Assembly (NCBI RefSeq): GCF_001308875.1
Contig: NZ_KQ465114.1
Location: 62,001 to 126,000 of the forward strand
Direction: 5' to 3'
DNA from: Lysinibacillus sp. ZYM-1
GTDB taxonomy: Bacteria > Bacillota > Bacilli > Bacillales_A > Planococcaceae
DNA length: 64,000 nucleotides
Every line of letters begins with the position of its first letter. Position 1 is the stretch's first letter. The translations under genes and the position numbers were made by a program. Shown piece after piece: positions 56,190 through 64,000 of the stretch. Under the pieces are notes generated by a model. The model had not been told where the DNA came from. It was given only the letters and a program-made list of their open reading frames with translations, and made no database searches.

Positions 56190-56804
56190 TTATTTGTTTG
56201 ATGATTCAAATGCACTACCGATAATAGCATCTTCCGGTAAAATTAAAATTCCTTTTTCAGAAGGCGCATTCGGAATAGCTAACTCACGCGCAGAACAAAG
56301 CATGCCATATGATTCCACACCTCTTAAATTTCCTTCTTTTATGAGCATTCCTGAAGGCATAACTGCGCCAATTTTTGCAACAACCACCTTTTGACCTGCT
56401 TCAACATTTGGAGCACCGCAAACAATTTGTAATGTTTCATCTCCAACGTTCACAGAACAGATACTTAATTTATCAGCATTAGGATGTTTTTCTTTCGTTT
56501 CTACATAACCTACGACAAATTTTGGAGAAAAATCAACATCCAGGCGAATATTAGCACCATTTTTTTCGATTGCTGTTGTTAGCTGCGCTACTAGTTCTGG
56601 TGTTACTTCAACTAATCCTTTTGCATCTGTTTGTACATAACTGCTTGCGTTAAATAAGTTAAAGGCTTTAATTTCCCCAGTTTGAGCTTCTTTTAAAATA
56701 GCAATATCCCCAGCACGTTCTACTTCGGTTTTCACAATAGACTCCGTTGCTAGTTGAACTAGTAATACATCTCCTACATGCTCTTTGTTGTAAAATACGT
56801 TCAT
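56190..56804 (-). CDS. ytpR: YtpR-like tRNA-binding-domain protein
   Basis: A 204-residue protein with an N-terminal DUF4479-type domain (~1-90) and a C-terminal OB-fold of the EMAPII/PheT-N type (FVVGYVETKEKHPNADKLSICSVNVGD, then VCGAPNVEAGQKVVVAKIGAVMP, ~residues 105-165). Such domains bind tRNA, but the substrate and role of YtpR are not known. Its start overlaps the ytpQ stop by four bases, so the two are co-translated. The terminator downstream separates it from sftA. Confidence 0.9.
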   Translation of the reverse strand: MNVFYNKEHVGDVLLVQLATESIVKTEVERAGDIAILKEAQTGEIKAFNLFNASSYVQTDAKGLVEVTPELVAQLTTAIEKNGANIRLDVDFSPKFVVGYVETKEKHPNADKLSICSVNVGDETLQIVCGAPNVEAGQKVVVAKIGAVMPSGMLIKEGNLRGVESYGMLCSARELAIPNAPSEKGILILPEDAIIGSAFESSNK

Positions 56805-57625
56805 TGTTTTTCTTGCTCCTTTTTCACTCTGTTTTTTGCTAAGATAAAGATCGGTTCTAATTCCCCATCTTCATAAATAAAAGATAACGATGTGATCGGT
56901 ACAGTACCGACAGCAAAGAAATGCATAGTCATCTGTGCTAATACATCATACCCTGTTTCATTCCGAATATCACCTATAATTAGCACATCTTGATGGGGCA
57001 CAGACAATGTCATATCCCCCTCCACTTGAGCACGCATTTCTTTTAAAAAGTTCTCATTTAAAATACGGCTTGCATCATAACCATCATTCATATTGACAAA
57101 ATAAAAGATATTTTCGGCTACCTCATCTTTTTTATAAGAAGTTGGTAATTGTTTTACCGAAAAGCGTGCCATTTCACGAATTTGCTCGACACTTAATTGT
57201 AAAGCATCTAGCATAGATTCATCGATAAAACGATAGGTTTTGCCTAAATCAAGCGCATAAAAAATACGTGTTTCGGCAGTATGGTCTGTTGTAATAAACG
57301 CATGTCCTTCTTTCGATGCTTGAGGATATGATGTTGCACGAATAACAGGATAAATTTGTGTAGTTGTCTGGAAACCCTGTTCTTTTTCTTGTTCCATTGC
57401 ATTAAAAGTTTGCGAAATGGTATACACAACCTCATCAATTGCTGCTTCTTGCTTATCATTGTATTTTGCTAAAATCCCTGGTAACGAGAGTTCCATTCCT
57501 TTTCCAATCGTCTTATGATTCAATCTTAATTTATCGTGCTTTTTATCGAAATGAAATTCGTATTTCTCCTCGTTTAATTGCTTTCTTAATAGCTCTACAA
57601 GTTGCTCTGACTTCAATTGCTTCAT
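56801..57625 (-). CDS. ytpQ: DUF1444 protein (YtpQ-like)
   Basis: A 274-residue cytosolic protein of unknown function. Conserved blocks include YPVIRATSYPQASKEG, TDHTAETRIFYALDLGKTYRFID (~residues 110-145), SVPHQDVLIIGDIRNETGYDVL (~210) and PITSLSFIYEDGELEPIFILAKNR at the end; these match B. subtilis YtpQ closely along the length. I take the ATG at 57623-57625; a GTG at 57632-57634, three codons earlier, is also possible (AAGGCAGGAT before it). It overlaps ytpR by four bases. Confidence 0.9.
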   Translation of the reverse strand: MKQLKSEQLVELLRKQLNEEKYEFHFDKKHDKLRLNHKTIGKGMELSLPGILAKYNDKQEAAIDEVVYTISQTFNAMEQEKEQGFQTTTQIYPVIRATSYPQASKEGHAFITTDHTAETRIFYALDLGKTYRFIDESMLDALQLSVEQIREMARFSVKQLPTSYKKDEVAENIFYFVNMNDGYDASRILNENFLKEMRAQVEGDMTLSVPHQDVLIIGDIRNETGYDVLAQMTMHFFAVGTVPITSLSFIYEDGELEPIFILAKNRVKKEQEKQ

Positions 57626-57652
57626 TTTTCTCACATCCTGCCTTCAAAATGA

Positions 57653-57678
57653 AACGGCTCACATGTTTGTGAACCGTT
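57653..57678 (-). terminator. Hairpin downstream of the lipoprotein gene
   Basis: AACGG.TCACA...TGTGA.CCGTT stem with an imperfect T-rich tail on the minus strand; a weak terminator. Confidence 0.5.
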
Positions 57679-57696
57679 CTGTTCAAGCCTACCTAT

Positions 57697-58215
57697 TTAC
57701 TTCATCTTAACCGAATGAACAATTTTCGTCATCTCATGCAAATTACCTTCTATATGTTTTGCCTGAGAAATTGTGGTCATTTTCACACCACCACTACTCA
57801 CAATGAGTTCCATTTCATTCTCTTCATCTGTCTTTAATACCGCTGTAAAGCCAAAACGGCCATCCTTATCATAAGTTGTTTCCTCAAGGATTTTGTCAGC
57901 TTCATTTTCTTTTAAAAGATTATAATAAAGTTTACTATCTCGCGCTTCTCTATCGTTAATGAAAAGGATAAAGCTTTCTTTTCCTTTTGAAATAACAATA
58001 TTGTAAGCATCTGAACTATCTTCAATTTTAAAATTTGAAGGTAAGTATAAATTGATATCTCCAATTTCCTCGGTATGTTCTTCAGGCTCTTCTGCAAAAA
58101 CCGTTTCTGTGAATTGAAGCCCGTTGGCAATTTGCTCATCGATCGATTGATTGCAGCCAGAAAGCATCAGAAGTAACAGCGTCAGGCCAATAGCTTTTAG
58201 CCATTTATATGACAT
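57697..58215 (-). CDS. Predicted lipoprotein of unknown function
   Basis: A 172-residue secreted lipoprotein: basic start SYKWLK, hydrophobic core AIGLTLLLLML and lipobox LSGC with the acylated Cys at residue ~21. The mature part is acidic (AEEPEEHTEEIGD) with alternating strand-like segments (INLYLPSNFKIED; YNIVISKGKESFILFIND; GFTAVLKTDEENEMELIVSSGG). I recognise no family. It lies upstream of ytpQ on the same strand with a 60-bp gap holding a hairpin. The ATG has AAGGAAGAGAGAC before it. Lipid attachment is clear; function is not. Confidence 0.8.
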   Translation of the reverse strand: MSYKWLKAIGLTLLLLMLSGCNQSIDEQIANGLQFTETVFAEEPEEHTEEIGDINLYLPSNFKIEDSSDAYNIVISKGKESFILFINDREARDSKLYYNLLKENEADKILEETTYDKDGRFGFTAVLKTDEENEMELIVSSGGVKMTTISQAKHIEGNLHEMTKIVHSVKMK

Positions 58216-58315
58216 GTCTCTCTTCCTTTCTCTTTCATTACTAACTTTTTTCTATTTTAAAAAAATTATTAGGAAGATGCAACCTCTCCGCATGCGTATC
58301 ACTAATTCAATTTAA

Positions 58316-58837
58316 CTATTTTTCTGAAAATGTGAACAAATATTGACCAACCAAGAGTGATACAATATGCTCAAACATCATCTGTCTGCTTACTAAACCT
58401 TGTGTAAAAATCCCTACTGCTCCAGCCCCCTGACGAATATCTCTACGCTGTGTATATTGCTCCATGAGCGGGCCAAGCTCTCCACCAGATCTAATTTCCT
58501 GGGCAATTTCTTTTGGTAGAATAATTTGCGCGCCTGCAGCTGCAAACGTTGTCCCATCGGATACTGTTAATGCACCCCAATTACACACATACATTTCACC
58601 TTCTATTTCAGTTACGCCACCTTCTAAGCCAAAAGATAAAGATGCACCCGTTTTTATCATGGCATTTTTGGCACGGTTAATGGCACCTAATCTCGTTTCC
58701 TCATTCGACATAGGTTGATCTGATACTTCAGAAGCAGCTTTCACATAGGTAAAGGTTGTATCCTCAAAATATTTTTGAGCTACAGCTTCAACTGCTTCAG
58801 TTTTCGCTTTATTAGTTGTTCCAATTGCTATTTTCAT
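58316..58837 (-). CDS. DUF84 / YjjX-like NTPase (inosine/xanthosine triphosphatase family)
   Basis: A 173-residue protein of the family related to YjjX, which hydrolyses non-canonical ITP/XTP. It begins KIAIGTTNKAKTEAVEAV, has SDQPMSNEETRLGAINRAKNAM (~residues 40-62), FGLEGGVTEIEGEMYVCNWGALT (~70-93) and a C-terminal GAGAVGIFTQGLVSRQ. The ATG at 58835-58837 follows AGTAGGGGTTTG; a longer frame to 58885 runs through the upstream terminator. House-cleaning of the nucleotide pool is inferred by homology, the real substrate untested. Confidence 0.85.
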   Translation of the reverse strand: MKIAIGTTNKAKTEAVEAVAQKYFEDTTFTYVKAASEVSDQPMSNEETRLGAINRAKNAMIKTGASLSFGLEGGVTEIEGEMYVCNWGALTVSDGTTFAAAGAQIILPKEIAQEIRSGGELGPLMEQYTQRRDIRQGAGAVGIFTQGLVSRQMMFEHIVSLLVGQYLFTFSEK

Positions 58838-58862
58838 CAAACCCCTACTTTCTTTCCATAGA

Positions 58863-58888
58863 AAAAGATGCCTTTTTACAGGCATCTT
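58863..58888 (-). terminator. Terminator of the M42 peptidase
   Basis: AAAGATGCC-TTTTTACA-GGCATCTTT stem, 10 bp after the peptidase stop. Confidence 0.8.
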
Positions 58889-58897
58889 TCCAACTTC

Positions 58898-59974
58898 TTA
58901 TACATTAGCGCGAATAGACTCTAAAGTCGAACGATCTGCTTTTTTCACTAATTCAACAATTAATGCTTTAGCAGCAGCATAATCATCAATGTGAATGATA
59001 GACGCAGATGTGTGAGTATAACGTGAGCAAACACCAATTACTGCACTTGGTACACCGTCGTTAGCTGTATGTACTCTACCAGCGTCAGTTCCACCCTGTG
59101 ATACAAAGTATTGGTAAGGAATATGGTTAGATTCAGCTGTATCTAAAATGAATTCTCGCATACCACGATGTGTCACCATTGTAGGGTCTAGAATACGAAG
59201 TAATGTTCCTTTACCAAGCTGTCCAAATTGATCTTTTTTACCTGATGTATCATTTGCAGGTGATGCATCTAATGCAAAGAATAAATCTGGTTTAATCATG
59301 TTTGCTGACACTTGAGCACCACGTAAACCAACCTCTTCCATTACATTTGCCCCTGAATATAAATGAGATCCAAGCTTATCATTTTTGACTTCTTTCATTA
59401 ATTCAATTGCTAAACCACAGCCGTAGCGGTTATCCCAAGCCTTGGCCATAATTTTTTTCGGATTGGCCATTGGTGTAAATGGACAAACAGGAATGATGGA
59501 TTGTCCTGGACGAACCCCTAATGCTACCGCATCTTCCTTGCTGTCAGCACCAATATCGATTAACATATTTTTTATATCCATAGGCTTAGAGCGTTCTGCA
59601 TCCGTTAATAAATGCGGTGGGATAGATGCGATAACACCAGGGATAGCCCCATTTTTCGTATAGACTTCTACACGTTGTGCAAGCATAACCTGGTTCCACC
59701 AGCCACCTAACGTCTGAAAACGGATCATGCCATTATCAGTAATAGAAGTAACCATAAACGCTACTTCGTCCATATGACCTGCAACTAAAATTTTTGGAGC
59801 ATCCGCAACATCACTATGCTTTACACCAAAAATCCCCCCCAAATTGTCTTGAACGATTTCATCTGAATACTTTTCCAACTCAGATCGCATGAACGCGCGA
59901 ACAGCGTGCTCATTACCAGGAGCGCCTGGTAACTCTGTTAATGTTTTAAATAATTGCAATGTTTCCTCATTCAT
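58898..59974 (-). CDS. ytoP: M42 family aminopeptidase (YtoP-like)
   Basis: Dinuclear-metal glutamyl/leucyl aminopeptidase, 358 residues, likely a cytosolic dodecamer. Metal and catalytic motifs in order: [12 protein letters not shown] (~residues 65-76), [14 protein letters not shown] (~182), [12 protein letters not shown] with the catalytic Glu pair (~213), FALDAS (~235) and [11 protein letters not shown] (~313). This is the family pattern of tetrahedral aminopeptidases. The ATG has GGGGAGAGAGTCAAC upstream. Substrate preference cannot be read from the sequence. Confidence 0.93.
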   Translation of the reverse strand: MNEETLQLFKTLTELPGAPGNEHAVRAFMRSELEKYSDEIVQDNLGGIFGVKHSDVADAPKILVAGHMDEVAFMVTSITDNGMIRFQTLGGWWNQVMLAQRVEVYTKNGAIPGVIASIPPHLLTDAERSKPMDIKNMLIDIGADSKEDAVALGVRPGQSIIPVCPFTPMANPKKIMAKAWDNRYGCGLAIELMKEVKNDKLGSHLYSGANVMEEVGLRGAQVSANMIKPDLFFALDASPANDTSGKKDQFGQLGKGTLLRILDPTMVTHRGMREFILDTAESNHIPYQYFVSQGGTDAGRVHTANDGVPSAVIGVCSRYTHTSASIIHIDDYAAAKALIVELVKKADRSTLESIRANV

Positions 59975-60138
59975 GTTGACTCTCTCCCCACGAAGTAGAA
60001 TATTCTTCCTCGCCTATTGTAACATATTTATTTCCGAATTCGAAATATTGATACATTTCCTAAAACTGTTATCGTGTGAACGTGCATTCACTCTATAGGC
60101 TATGCTAAAATATAGGTACAGAAAAAGGAGGAAGATGT

Positions 60139-60453
60139 ATGAAATTACGTGATTTTTTAATTGGTGTTGCAACTGGCTTAGCTGCCGCAGTCATTATTAA
60201 AGAAGCTAGTGAAAAAGTTTCTCCGTTCGTACCTGCAGGACAAGTACTTGAAAACATAAAAAAAGAATTTAAAAAGGATGCTCCGATTGACGGTTCCTGG
60301 ATTTTTATGAAAACAGAAGATTATACAAATGGTATCATTACTATTCCTGTTTATCGTGGAGGAATCTCGCGCATGCATGAGGGTGACATGCAAACATTTG
60401 AATTTGCTGCTGATGCACGCTCTGGCGTTGTAGTAGAATTAACAGAGGTTTAA
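60139..60453 (+). CDS. YtzB-like small membrane-associated protein
   Basis: A 104-residue protein with an N-terminal helix (DFLIGVATGLAAAVIIKEAS, ~residues 4-23) followed by a short domain with SWIFMKTEDYTNGIITIPVYRGGISRMHEGDM, resembling the small predicted secreted proteins of the YtzB group near ytnP/ytoP in Bacillus. The ATG follows AAAAAGGAGGAAGATGT. It is divergent from the M42 gene. Function is unknown; similarity to YtzB is by size, place and general pattern. Confidence 0.7.
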   Translation: MKLRDFLIGVATGLAAAVIIKEASEKVSPFVPAGQVLENIKKEFKKDAPIDGSWIFMKTEDYTNGIITIPVYRGGISRMHEGDMQTFEFAADARSGVVVELTEV

Positions 60454-60472
60454 CCCTAAAAAAATGCAAAAG

Positions 60473-60505
60473 AAGCCATCTCATTTTTAATTGAGATGGC
60501 TTTTC
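60473..60505. terminator. Bidirectional terminator before the D-Asp ligase gene
   Basis: AAGCCATCTCA...TGAGATGGCTTTT hairpin between convergent genes. Confidence 0.8.
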
Positions 60506-60509
60506 ATTA

Positions 60510-61736
60510 TTATTCTGATAAACCTTTATTATTAAAGTATTTTTTATATTTACGATAATAATTTAAGTTATTAAGTGTTAGCTTCACCCAACGCTTCGTA
60601 TTCATATCTTCATTGAAGTAAAGGGAGTTTGTGTATTTGCCCTCACTAATTAATTTTTTCGCCTCTAACTTAAGCTTCTCGTTAGATGCATATTTGAACA
60701 ATACACCTTTTGGAATAATCATCCATAAATGTTTATCTTCCACGTATGTGACATCTTGTTCGATGTTTAACATATGATCATCAGCAACGTACTTCATTAA
60801 ATTATGGCCACTTGCCGTTACATAATAACTAGATCGTCCATTACGTAAATTAATTTCAAACAGCTTGTACTGCTTATCACGAATATCGTATTTCATATCG
60901 AAATTCGCAAAGCCTGTATAACCGATGTTCTCTAAAAAGTTACGTACTTGATCCATTAACTCTTTATCATAGGTTGTTACGATTGCTGCATAACTACCGA
61001 TCCCTTCCGGAGAATGTTCTTCTAGAATAGGATTCCCTAGACACATCAGCTTCACTTTTCCGTCTTTGCCCACATAAGCATTGAGCACACGCATGTAAGA
61101 ATCGTCACCAGGAATAAATTCTTGAATAATCATTGTGTCCTGATAGCTTGAGCTATAAATTGCTTTTAATATAGCTGTTTTTTCTGCATCATCATAAGCA
61201 ACAAAAACTTTTTTCTTCCCCGGGAATTTACATGCCCAATATTCAACTGAGTTTGAAGCCTTTAAAATAATTGGGTACTCGAATGGGGGTGTGAAATTTT
61301 CATAGTTGTCTGCTGTTACAGTCGTTGTCCCTGGATATTTAAAATTGTATTTATCGCACATCTTGTAGAAATTCTCTTTAAGTAAGATCTCATCCATTAA
61401 TGATTCATCAATGTAAGGCACAGTAAAATGCTCTTGTAGCGCTGGCTTATTTTTTATTATAAGCTTTGCATAATCGTCTCCACACGCTAAAAGTAATAGT
61501 TTTTTATCTCCATACTTTTTTGCAACCTGTGCAAGAGCAGGGGCAAAAACATCCTGTTCATTTAGACGATCGATTTCTTGAAAATGCAAGATATGACTAT
61601 CCTGTGTTGCTGTTAAATGAGAACGTCCTAAGACAAGTGGTTTAATACCATATGCTTCATAAAATGCACGGGCCATACCATATGCATTCATATCTGATCC
61701 TAGTAAAACTGGTAAAAATGGTTGTTCAGTCGCCAT
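60510..61736 (-). CDS. ATP-grasp D-aspartate ligase (Aslfm-like)
   Basis: Predicted to activate beta-carboxyl of D-aspartate and add it to the lysine of the peptidoglycan precursor, giving a Lys-D-Asp bridge. The 408-residue protein resembles Enterococcus faecium Aslfm from end to end as I recall it: FLPVLLGSDMNAYGMARAF at the start, FEYPIILKASNSVEYW (~residues 150-165), the ATP-grasp core IIQEFIPGDDSYMRVLNAYV (~198), GFANFDMKYD and KLFEINLRNGRSSYYVTASG (~285-315). The ATG at 61734-61736 has AGAGAGTTGAAATAAAC upstream. A racemase for D-Asp is not nearby. It is the best clue that the host has Lysinibacillus-type A4alpha wall. Confidence 0.82.
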   Translation of the reverse strand: MATEQPFLPVLLGSDMNAYGMARAFYEAYGIKPLVLGRSHLTATQDSHILHFQEIDRLNEQDVFAPALAQVAKKYGDKKLLLLACGDDYAKLIIKNKPALQEHFTVPYIDESLMDEILLKENFYKMCDKYNFKYPGTTTVTADNYENFTPPFEYPIILKASNSVEYWACKFPGKKKVFVAYDDAEKTAILKAIYSSSYQDTMIIQEFIPGDDSYMRVLNAYVGKDGKVKLMCLGNPILEEHSPEGIGSYAAIVTTYDKELMDQVRNFLENIGYTGFANFDMKYDIRDKQYKLFEINLRNGRSSYYVTASGHNLMKYVADDHMLNIEQDVTYVEDKHLWMIIPKGVLFKYASNEKLKLEAKKLISEGKYTNSLYFNEDMNTKRWVKLTLNNLNYYRKYKKYFNNKGLSE

Positions 61737-61811
61737 GTTTATTTCAACTCTCTTTTATATTTTAGTATCGTGTTTAGTGTATCATATTTTCCTTCATCTT
61801 CACGAACAAAA

Positions 61812-61847
61812 AAGCGAGGTAATGACATTTTACATGTCAATTACCTC
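61812..61847 (-). terminator. Terminator of ytnP
   Basis: CGAGGTAATGACAT...ATGTCA-A-TTACCTCG hairpin with a T-run on the minus strand, 8 bp after the ytnP stop. Confidence 0.78.
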
Positions 61848-61854
61848 GTCATTG

Positions 61855-62718
61855 TTAGAATGTAATAACAGCTTGTCTACTACGTTCAAGCTTAGCAATA
61901 ATTTCTTTCCCTGTTTCATCCCATTTAATCATTCGATAATAAGCATCATGGTAGAAAATAAAGCCATAGTTGTTGGTAAGAGCTTCTTTCATAAGACCCT
62001 CTTTGGCAAATACACTTGTCATTGGATAATCATCATATGCTAAAACCCATAATGGATTTTGATGGGCATGGGTAGGCATTATGTCTGCCATATGCAATAA
62101 TACTTCACCATTTTGAGTGAGTTTGATTACGGCATGTCCCTCACTATGACCACCAGTATGAATCATTTCAATTCCTGGTGCTACTTCCAACGTACCTTCA
62201 TAAGTTTCAACTAAGTGCTGTACAGGCTCCCAATTCTCTTTCCAGTACGTATTTTTCGAGCGAATATTCGGGTTACGCATTTCATCCCATTCGATTTTTG
62301 TGACGAAAATTTTAGCATTTGGGAAAGTAGGCACAAGCACTTCATCTTCCCACTGTGTTAAACCACCAGCATGATCAAAATGTAAATGCGTCATTAACAC
62401 CGCATCAATATCCGCTGTCGTTAACCCTAGCTCTTGTAAGCTATCCGCTAACGAAGATTCCTCTGTTACACCAAAGTTTCGTAGCTGTTTTTCATTTAGT
62501 TTGTTAAATCCAACACCCGTATCGATAAGATAATTTTTGCCCTCATATTGAATAAGAGTTGGTTCTGTTGGCAATTCAATTTGATTTTTTTCGTTGACCG
62601 GATATTTACGAGACCAAAGTGGTTTCGGTACAACACCAAACATCGCACCACCATCTAGGCACGTAACACCCCCGTTTAGCCATGATAATGACATATTGTG
62701 AAACTGTAACTGATCCAT
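61855..62718 (-). CDS. ytnP: Metallo-beta-lactamase-fold lactonase YtnP-like
   Basis: A 287-residue MBL-fold hydrolase close to B. subtilis YtnP, which was reported to open acyl-homoserine lactones and interfere with signalling by other bacteria. The zinc motif [13 protein letters not shown] is at ~residues 110-122, then [20 protein letters not shown] (~145-165), [11 protein letters not shown] (~190) and [12 protein letters not shown] (~215). The start [31 protein letters not shown] region is conserved. It is 11 bp from trmB on the same strand, so they are co-transcribed. True substrate in this host is unknown. Confidence 0.9.
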   Translation of the reverse strand: MDQLQFHNMSLSWLNGGVTCLDGGAMFGVVPKPLWSRKYPVNEKNQIELPTEPTLIQYEGKNYLIDTGVGFNKLNEKQLRNFGVTEESSLADSLQELGLTTADIDAVLMTHLHFDHAGGLTQWEDEVLVPTFPNAKIFVTKIEWDEMRNPNIRSKNTYWKENWEPVQHLVETYEGTLEVAPGIEMIHTGGHSEGHAVIKLTQNGEVLLHMADIMPTHAHQNPLWVLAYDDYPMTSVFAKEGLMKEALTNNYGFIFYHDAYYRMIKWDETGKEIIAKLERSRQAVITF

Positions 62719-62729
62719 CCATATTCCCC

Positions 62730-63380
62730 CTACAATTTAGTGATAAATTGCGACTCTAATCGATAAATCGGCTGCCCTTTCGCAGAAAATTTCTGCTCAT
62801 ATTCAGTCATCACATTATCCTCTGGCATGTTTGCATGTAGGTCGAGTGATACATACTTTAGTAACATACCATATTCAGATATACTGATTAATGAAAACTC
62901 GAACAAACCACGGTTATCCGTTTTAAAATGGACTTCCCCATTATCCACCAAAATCGACTCATATAATTTCAAAAAATCCCCATGCGTCAAACGTCTTTTT
63001 GCATGACGTGTTTTTGGCCAAGGATCTGAGAAATTCAGGTATACACGTGCTACATCATTTTTGATAAAAAATTTATTTAAATCTGCGCCATTTACTTTAA
63101 GTAAGCGTAAATTCGCTGGAGATTTTGCTTCTAGCACTTTCTCTAATGCACAAACAATTACACTATCATAAAGCTCAATGCCAATATAATTGATATCTGG
63201 ATTTTGCAAAGCCATTCCTGTTACAAATTGTCCCTTTCCTGTTCCTACCTCAATGTGGACTGGGTTGTCATTTCCGAATACAGCTTGCCAATTTCCTTTA
63301 AAGTCTTCAGGATTGGAAACGATTATCTCTGGATGATTTGTAATCATTTCCTCCGCCCAAGGCTTATTTCTTAATCTCAC
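62730..63380 (-). CDS. trmB: tRNA (guanine-46-N7)-methyltransferase TrmB
   Basis: Adds m7G46 in the variable loop of tRNAs. The 216-residue SAM-dependent enzyme starts [21 protein letters not shown], has motif [18 protein letters not shown] (~residues 41-57), [20 protein letters not shown] (~65-85), and the catalytic/tRNA segment [21 protein letters not shown] (~113-133). The C-terminus [18 protein letters not shown] is typical. It lies upstream of ytnP, matching the B. subtilis ytmQ-ytnP order. Confidence 0.95.
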   Translation of the reverse strand: MRLRNKPWAEEMITNHPEIIVSNPEDFKGNWQAVFGNDNPVHIEVGTGKGQFVTGMALQNPDINYIGIELYDSVIVCALEKVLEAKSPANLRLLKVNGADLNKFFIKNDVARVYLNFSDPWPKTRHAKRRLTHGDFLKLYESILVDNGEVHFKTDNRGLFEFSLISISEYGMLLKYVSLDLHANMPEDNVMTEYEQKFSAKGQPIYRLESQFITKL

Positions 63381-63473
63381 TGTTGTTCCTCATTTCTTTC
63401 TTATAAAATTATTGATTTTTTTATAGTATATCGTATTCCACTTTAATTCGCTTAAAATTATTGCGCAATGATA

Positions 63474-64000
63474 TTATTTAGAACTCTTTGTCATAATGTT
63501 CCATGCATTCTGTTGCACTGTACAGTGAATAGTAGACCCCTGCTGGACACTTCCACTATAATTTCCATCCATATGACAATCAATCTTATCATCATTCACA
63601 ATAATATCGAAGTGTTGTCCTTGTAAAAAAGTAATCTCCTTAAATTTCGTATGCTTTTCGAAAAAAACAGTAACAAAAACAAGTAATAATTTTATACGTG
63701 AAATATCATGCACAATCGTAATATCTACTCGGCCATCATCTGCTTTTGCAGCAGGTGATATTTTCATGCCTCCGCCAAAATAAGGCTGATTGCACATCGC
63801 TACAAACCATGCCCGTTGAAATTGCCATTCTTCTTCATCGGAACGTATCGTTACGTTAAAACAATCAAAGCTAAATAAGCCTCTAATGACAGCAATGGCA
63901 TATGATAGTTTACCCAGACCTATTTTATTGAGGTAAAATTTAAGGCGAGATGTATTAATTGATTTTGTTACATAAGCATCAAAGCCTATGCCCGCATTAT
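63474..64000 (-). CDS. ytlR: Diacylglycerol/lipid kinase family protein (YtlR-like), N-terminus outside window
   Basis: C-terminal ~175 residues of a DagK/YegS/BmrU-type lipid kinase. The frame is open to the window edge. It contains NAGIGFDAYVTKSIN, WFVAMCNQPYFGGGMKISPAAKADDGRVDI (the GG/P-A/DDG signature) and a C-terminal KIDCHMDGNYSG block. The upstream nucleotide-binding domain (GGDGT) would lie beyond the edge. The frame can be traced past the first ATG at 63797, so that is not the start. Position near trmB matches B. subtilis ytlR. Substrate is unknown. Confidence 0.88.
   Translation of the reverse strand, partial: NAGIGFDAYVTKSINTSRLKFYLNKIGLGKLSYAIAVIRGLFSFDCFNVTIRSDEEEWQFQRAWFVAMCNQPYFGGGMKISPAAKADDGRVDITIVHDISRIKLLLVFVTVFFEKHTKFKEITFLQGQHFDIIVNDDKIDCHMDGNYSGSVQQGSTIHCTVQQNAWNIMTKSSK

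Noticed and set aside
63474..63797. Short complete gene starting at the ATG at 63797
   Set aside because: The frame continues upstream to the window edge with lipid-kinase motifs (NAGIGFDA), so this is the 3' part of a longer gene.

Overview
The window is chromosomal DNA of an AT-rich, spore-forming Bacillales bacterium. The best fit is Lysinibacillus or a close Planococcaceae relative. Evidence for this: an alpha/beta-type spore protein (sspA); gene order that largely follows the B. subtilis dnaE-nrnA-ytpI-ytoI, ytxK-tpx, yteJ-sppA, thiI-nifZ-ezrA-hisJ, rpsD/tyrS, acsA/acuABC-ccpA-aroA and ytxGH-murC-sftA-ytpR-ytpQ blocks; frequent TTG/GTG starts with strong Shine-Dalgarno sites; and an Aslfm-type D-aspartate ligase, which fits the Lys-D-Asp (A4alpha) peptidoglycan of Lysinibacillus. 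I see no tRNA or rRNA genes, CRISPR arrays, insertion sequences or prophage genes.

Layout. 1-13.4 kb: replication and housekeeping genes (partial dnaE, nrnA, ytpI, ytoI, ytkL, an Xaa-Pro dipeptidase, ald, a universal stress protein, ytxK, tpx, yteJ, sppA, an acyl-CoA synthetase). 13.5-16 kb: a TPP-riboswitch-controlled thiM-thiD-thiE salvage operon. 16-24.6 kb: sspA, thiI with its cysteine desulfurase, a GNAT enzyme, ezrA, hisJ, a free-Met-sulfoxide reductase and a GAF-GGDEF protein. 24.8-32 kb: rpsD with a long leader; an accessory insert (MFS pump with MarR regulator and two identical operators, iron alcohol dehydrogenase, cytosolic BtuF-like protein); then T-box-regulated tyrS. 32-36 kb: a class A PBP with a long Asn/Gly/Ser tail, and an epimerase-like gene. 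36-40.5 kb: argC-J-B-D behind an ArgR-type promoter. 40.6-46.4 kb: acsA divergent from acuA-acuB-acuC, then ccpA. 46.5-58 kb: aroA, an FtsA-like protein with repeated C-terminal modules, ytxH, ytxG, murC, sftA, ytpR, ytpQ and a lipoprotein. 58-64 kb: a DUF84 NTPase, an M42 peptidase, a YtzB-like protein, the D-Asp ligase, ytnP, trmB and a partial lipid kinase.

How the parts work together. AcsA makes acetyl-CoA and is switched by AcuA acetylation and AcuC deacetylation, with CcpA encoded next to them. ThiI and its desulfurase form a sulfur relay, and thiM/D/E salvage thiamine. MurC, the class A PBP, the D-Asp ligase, EzrA, SftA and the FtsA-like protein all serve the cell wall or division. No obviously new multigene system was found. 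The most unusual items are the FtsA-like protein with tandem beta-grasp-like modules, the spaced palindromes between acsA and acuA, the duplicated MarR operator, and the degenerate PHP domain of DnaE.
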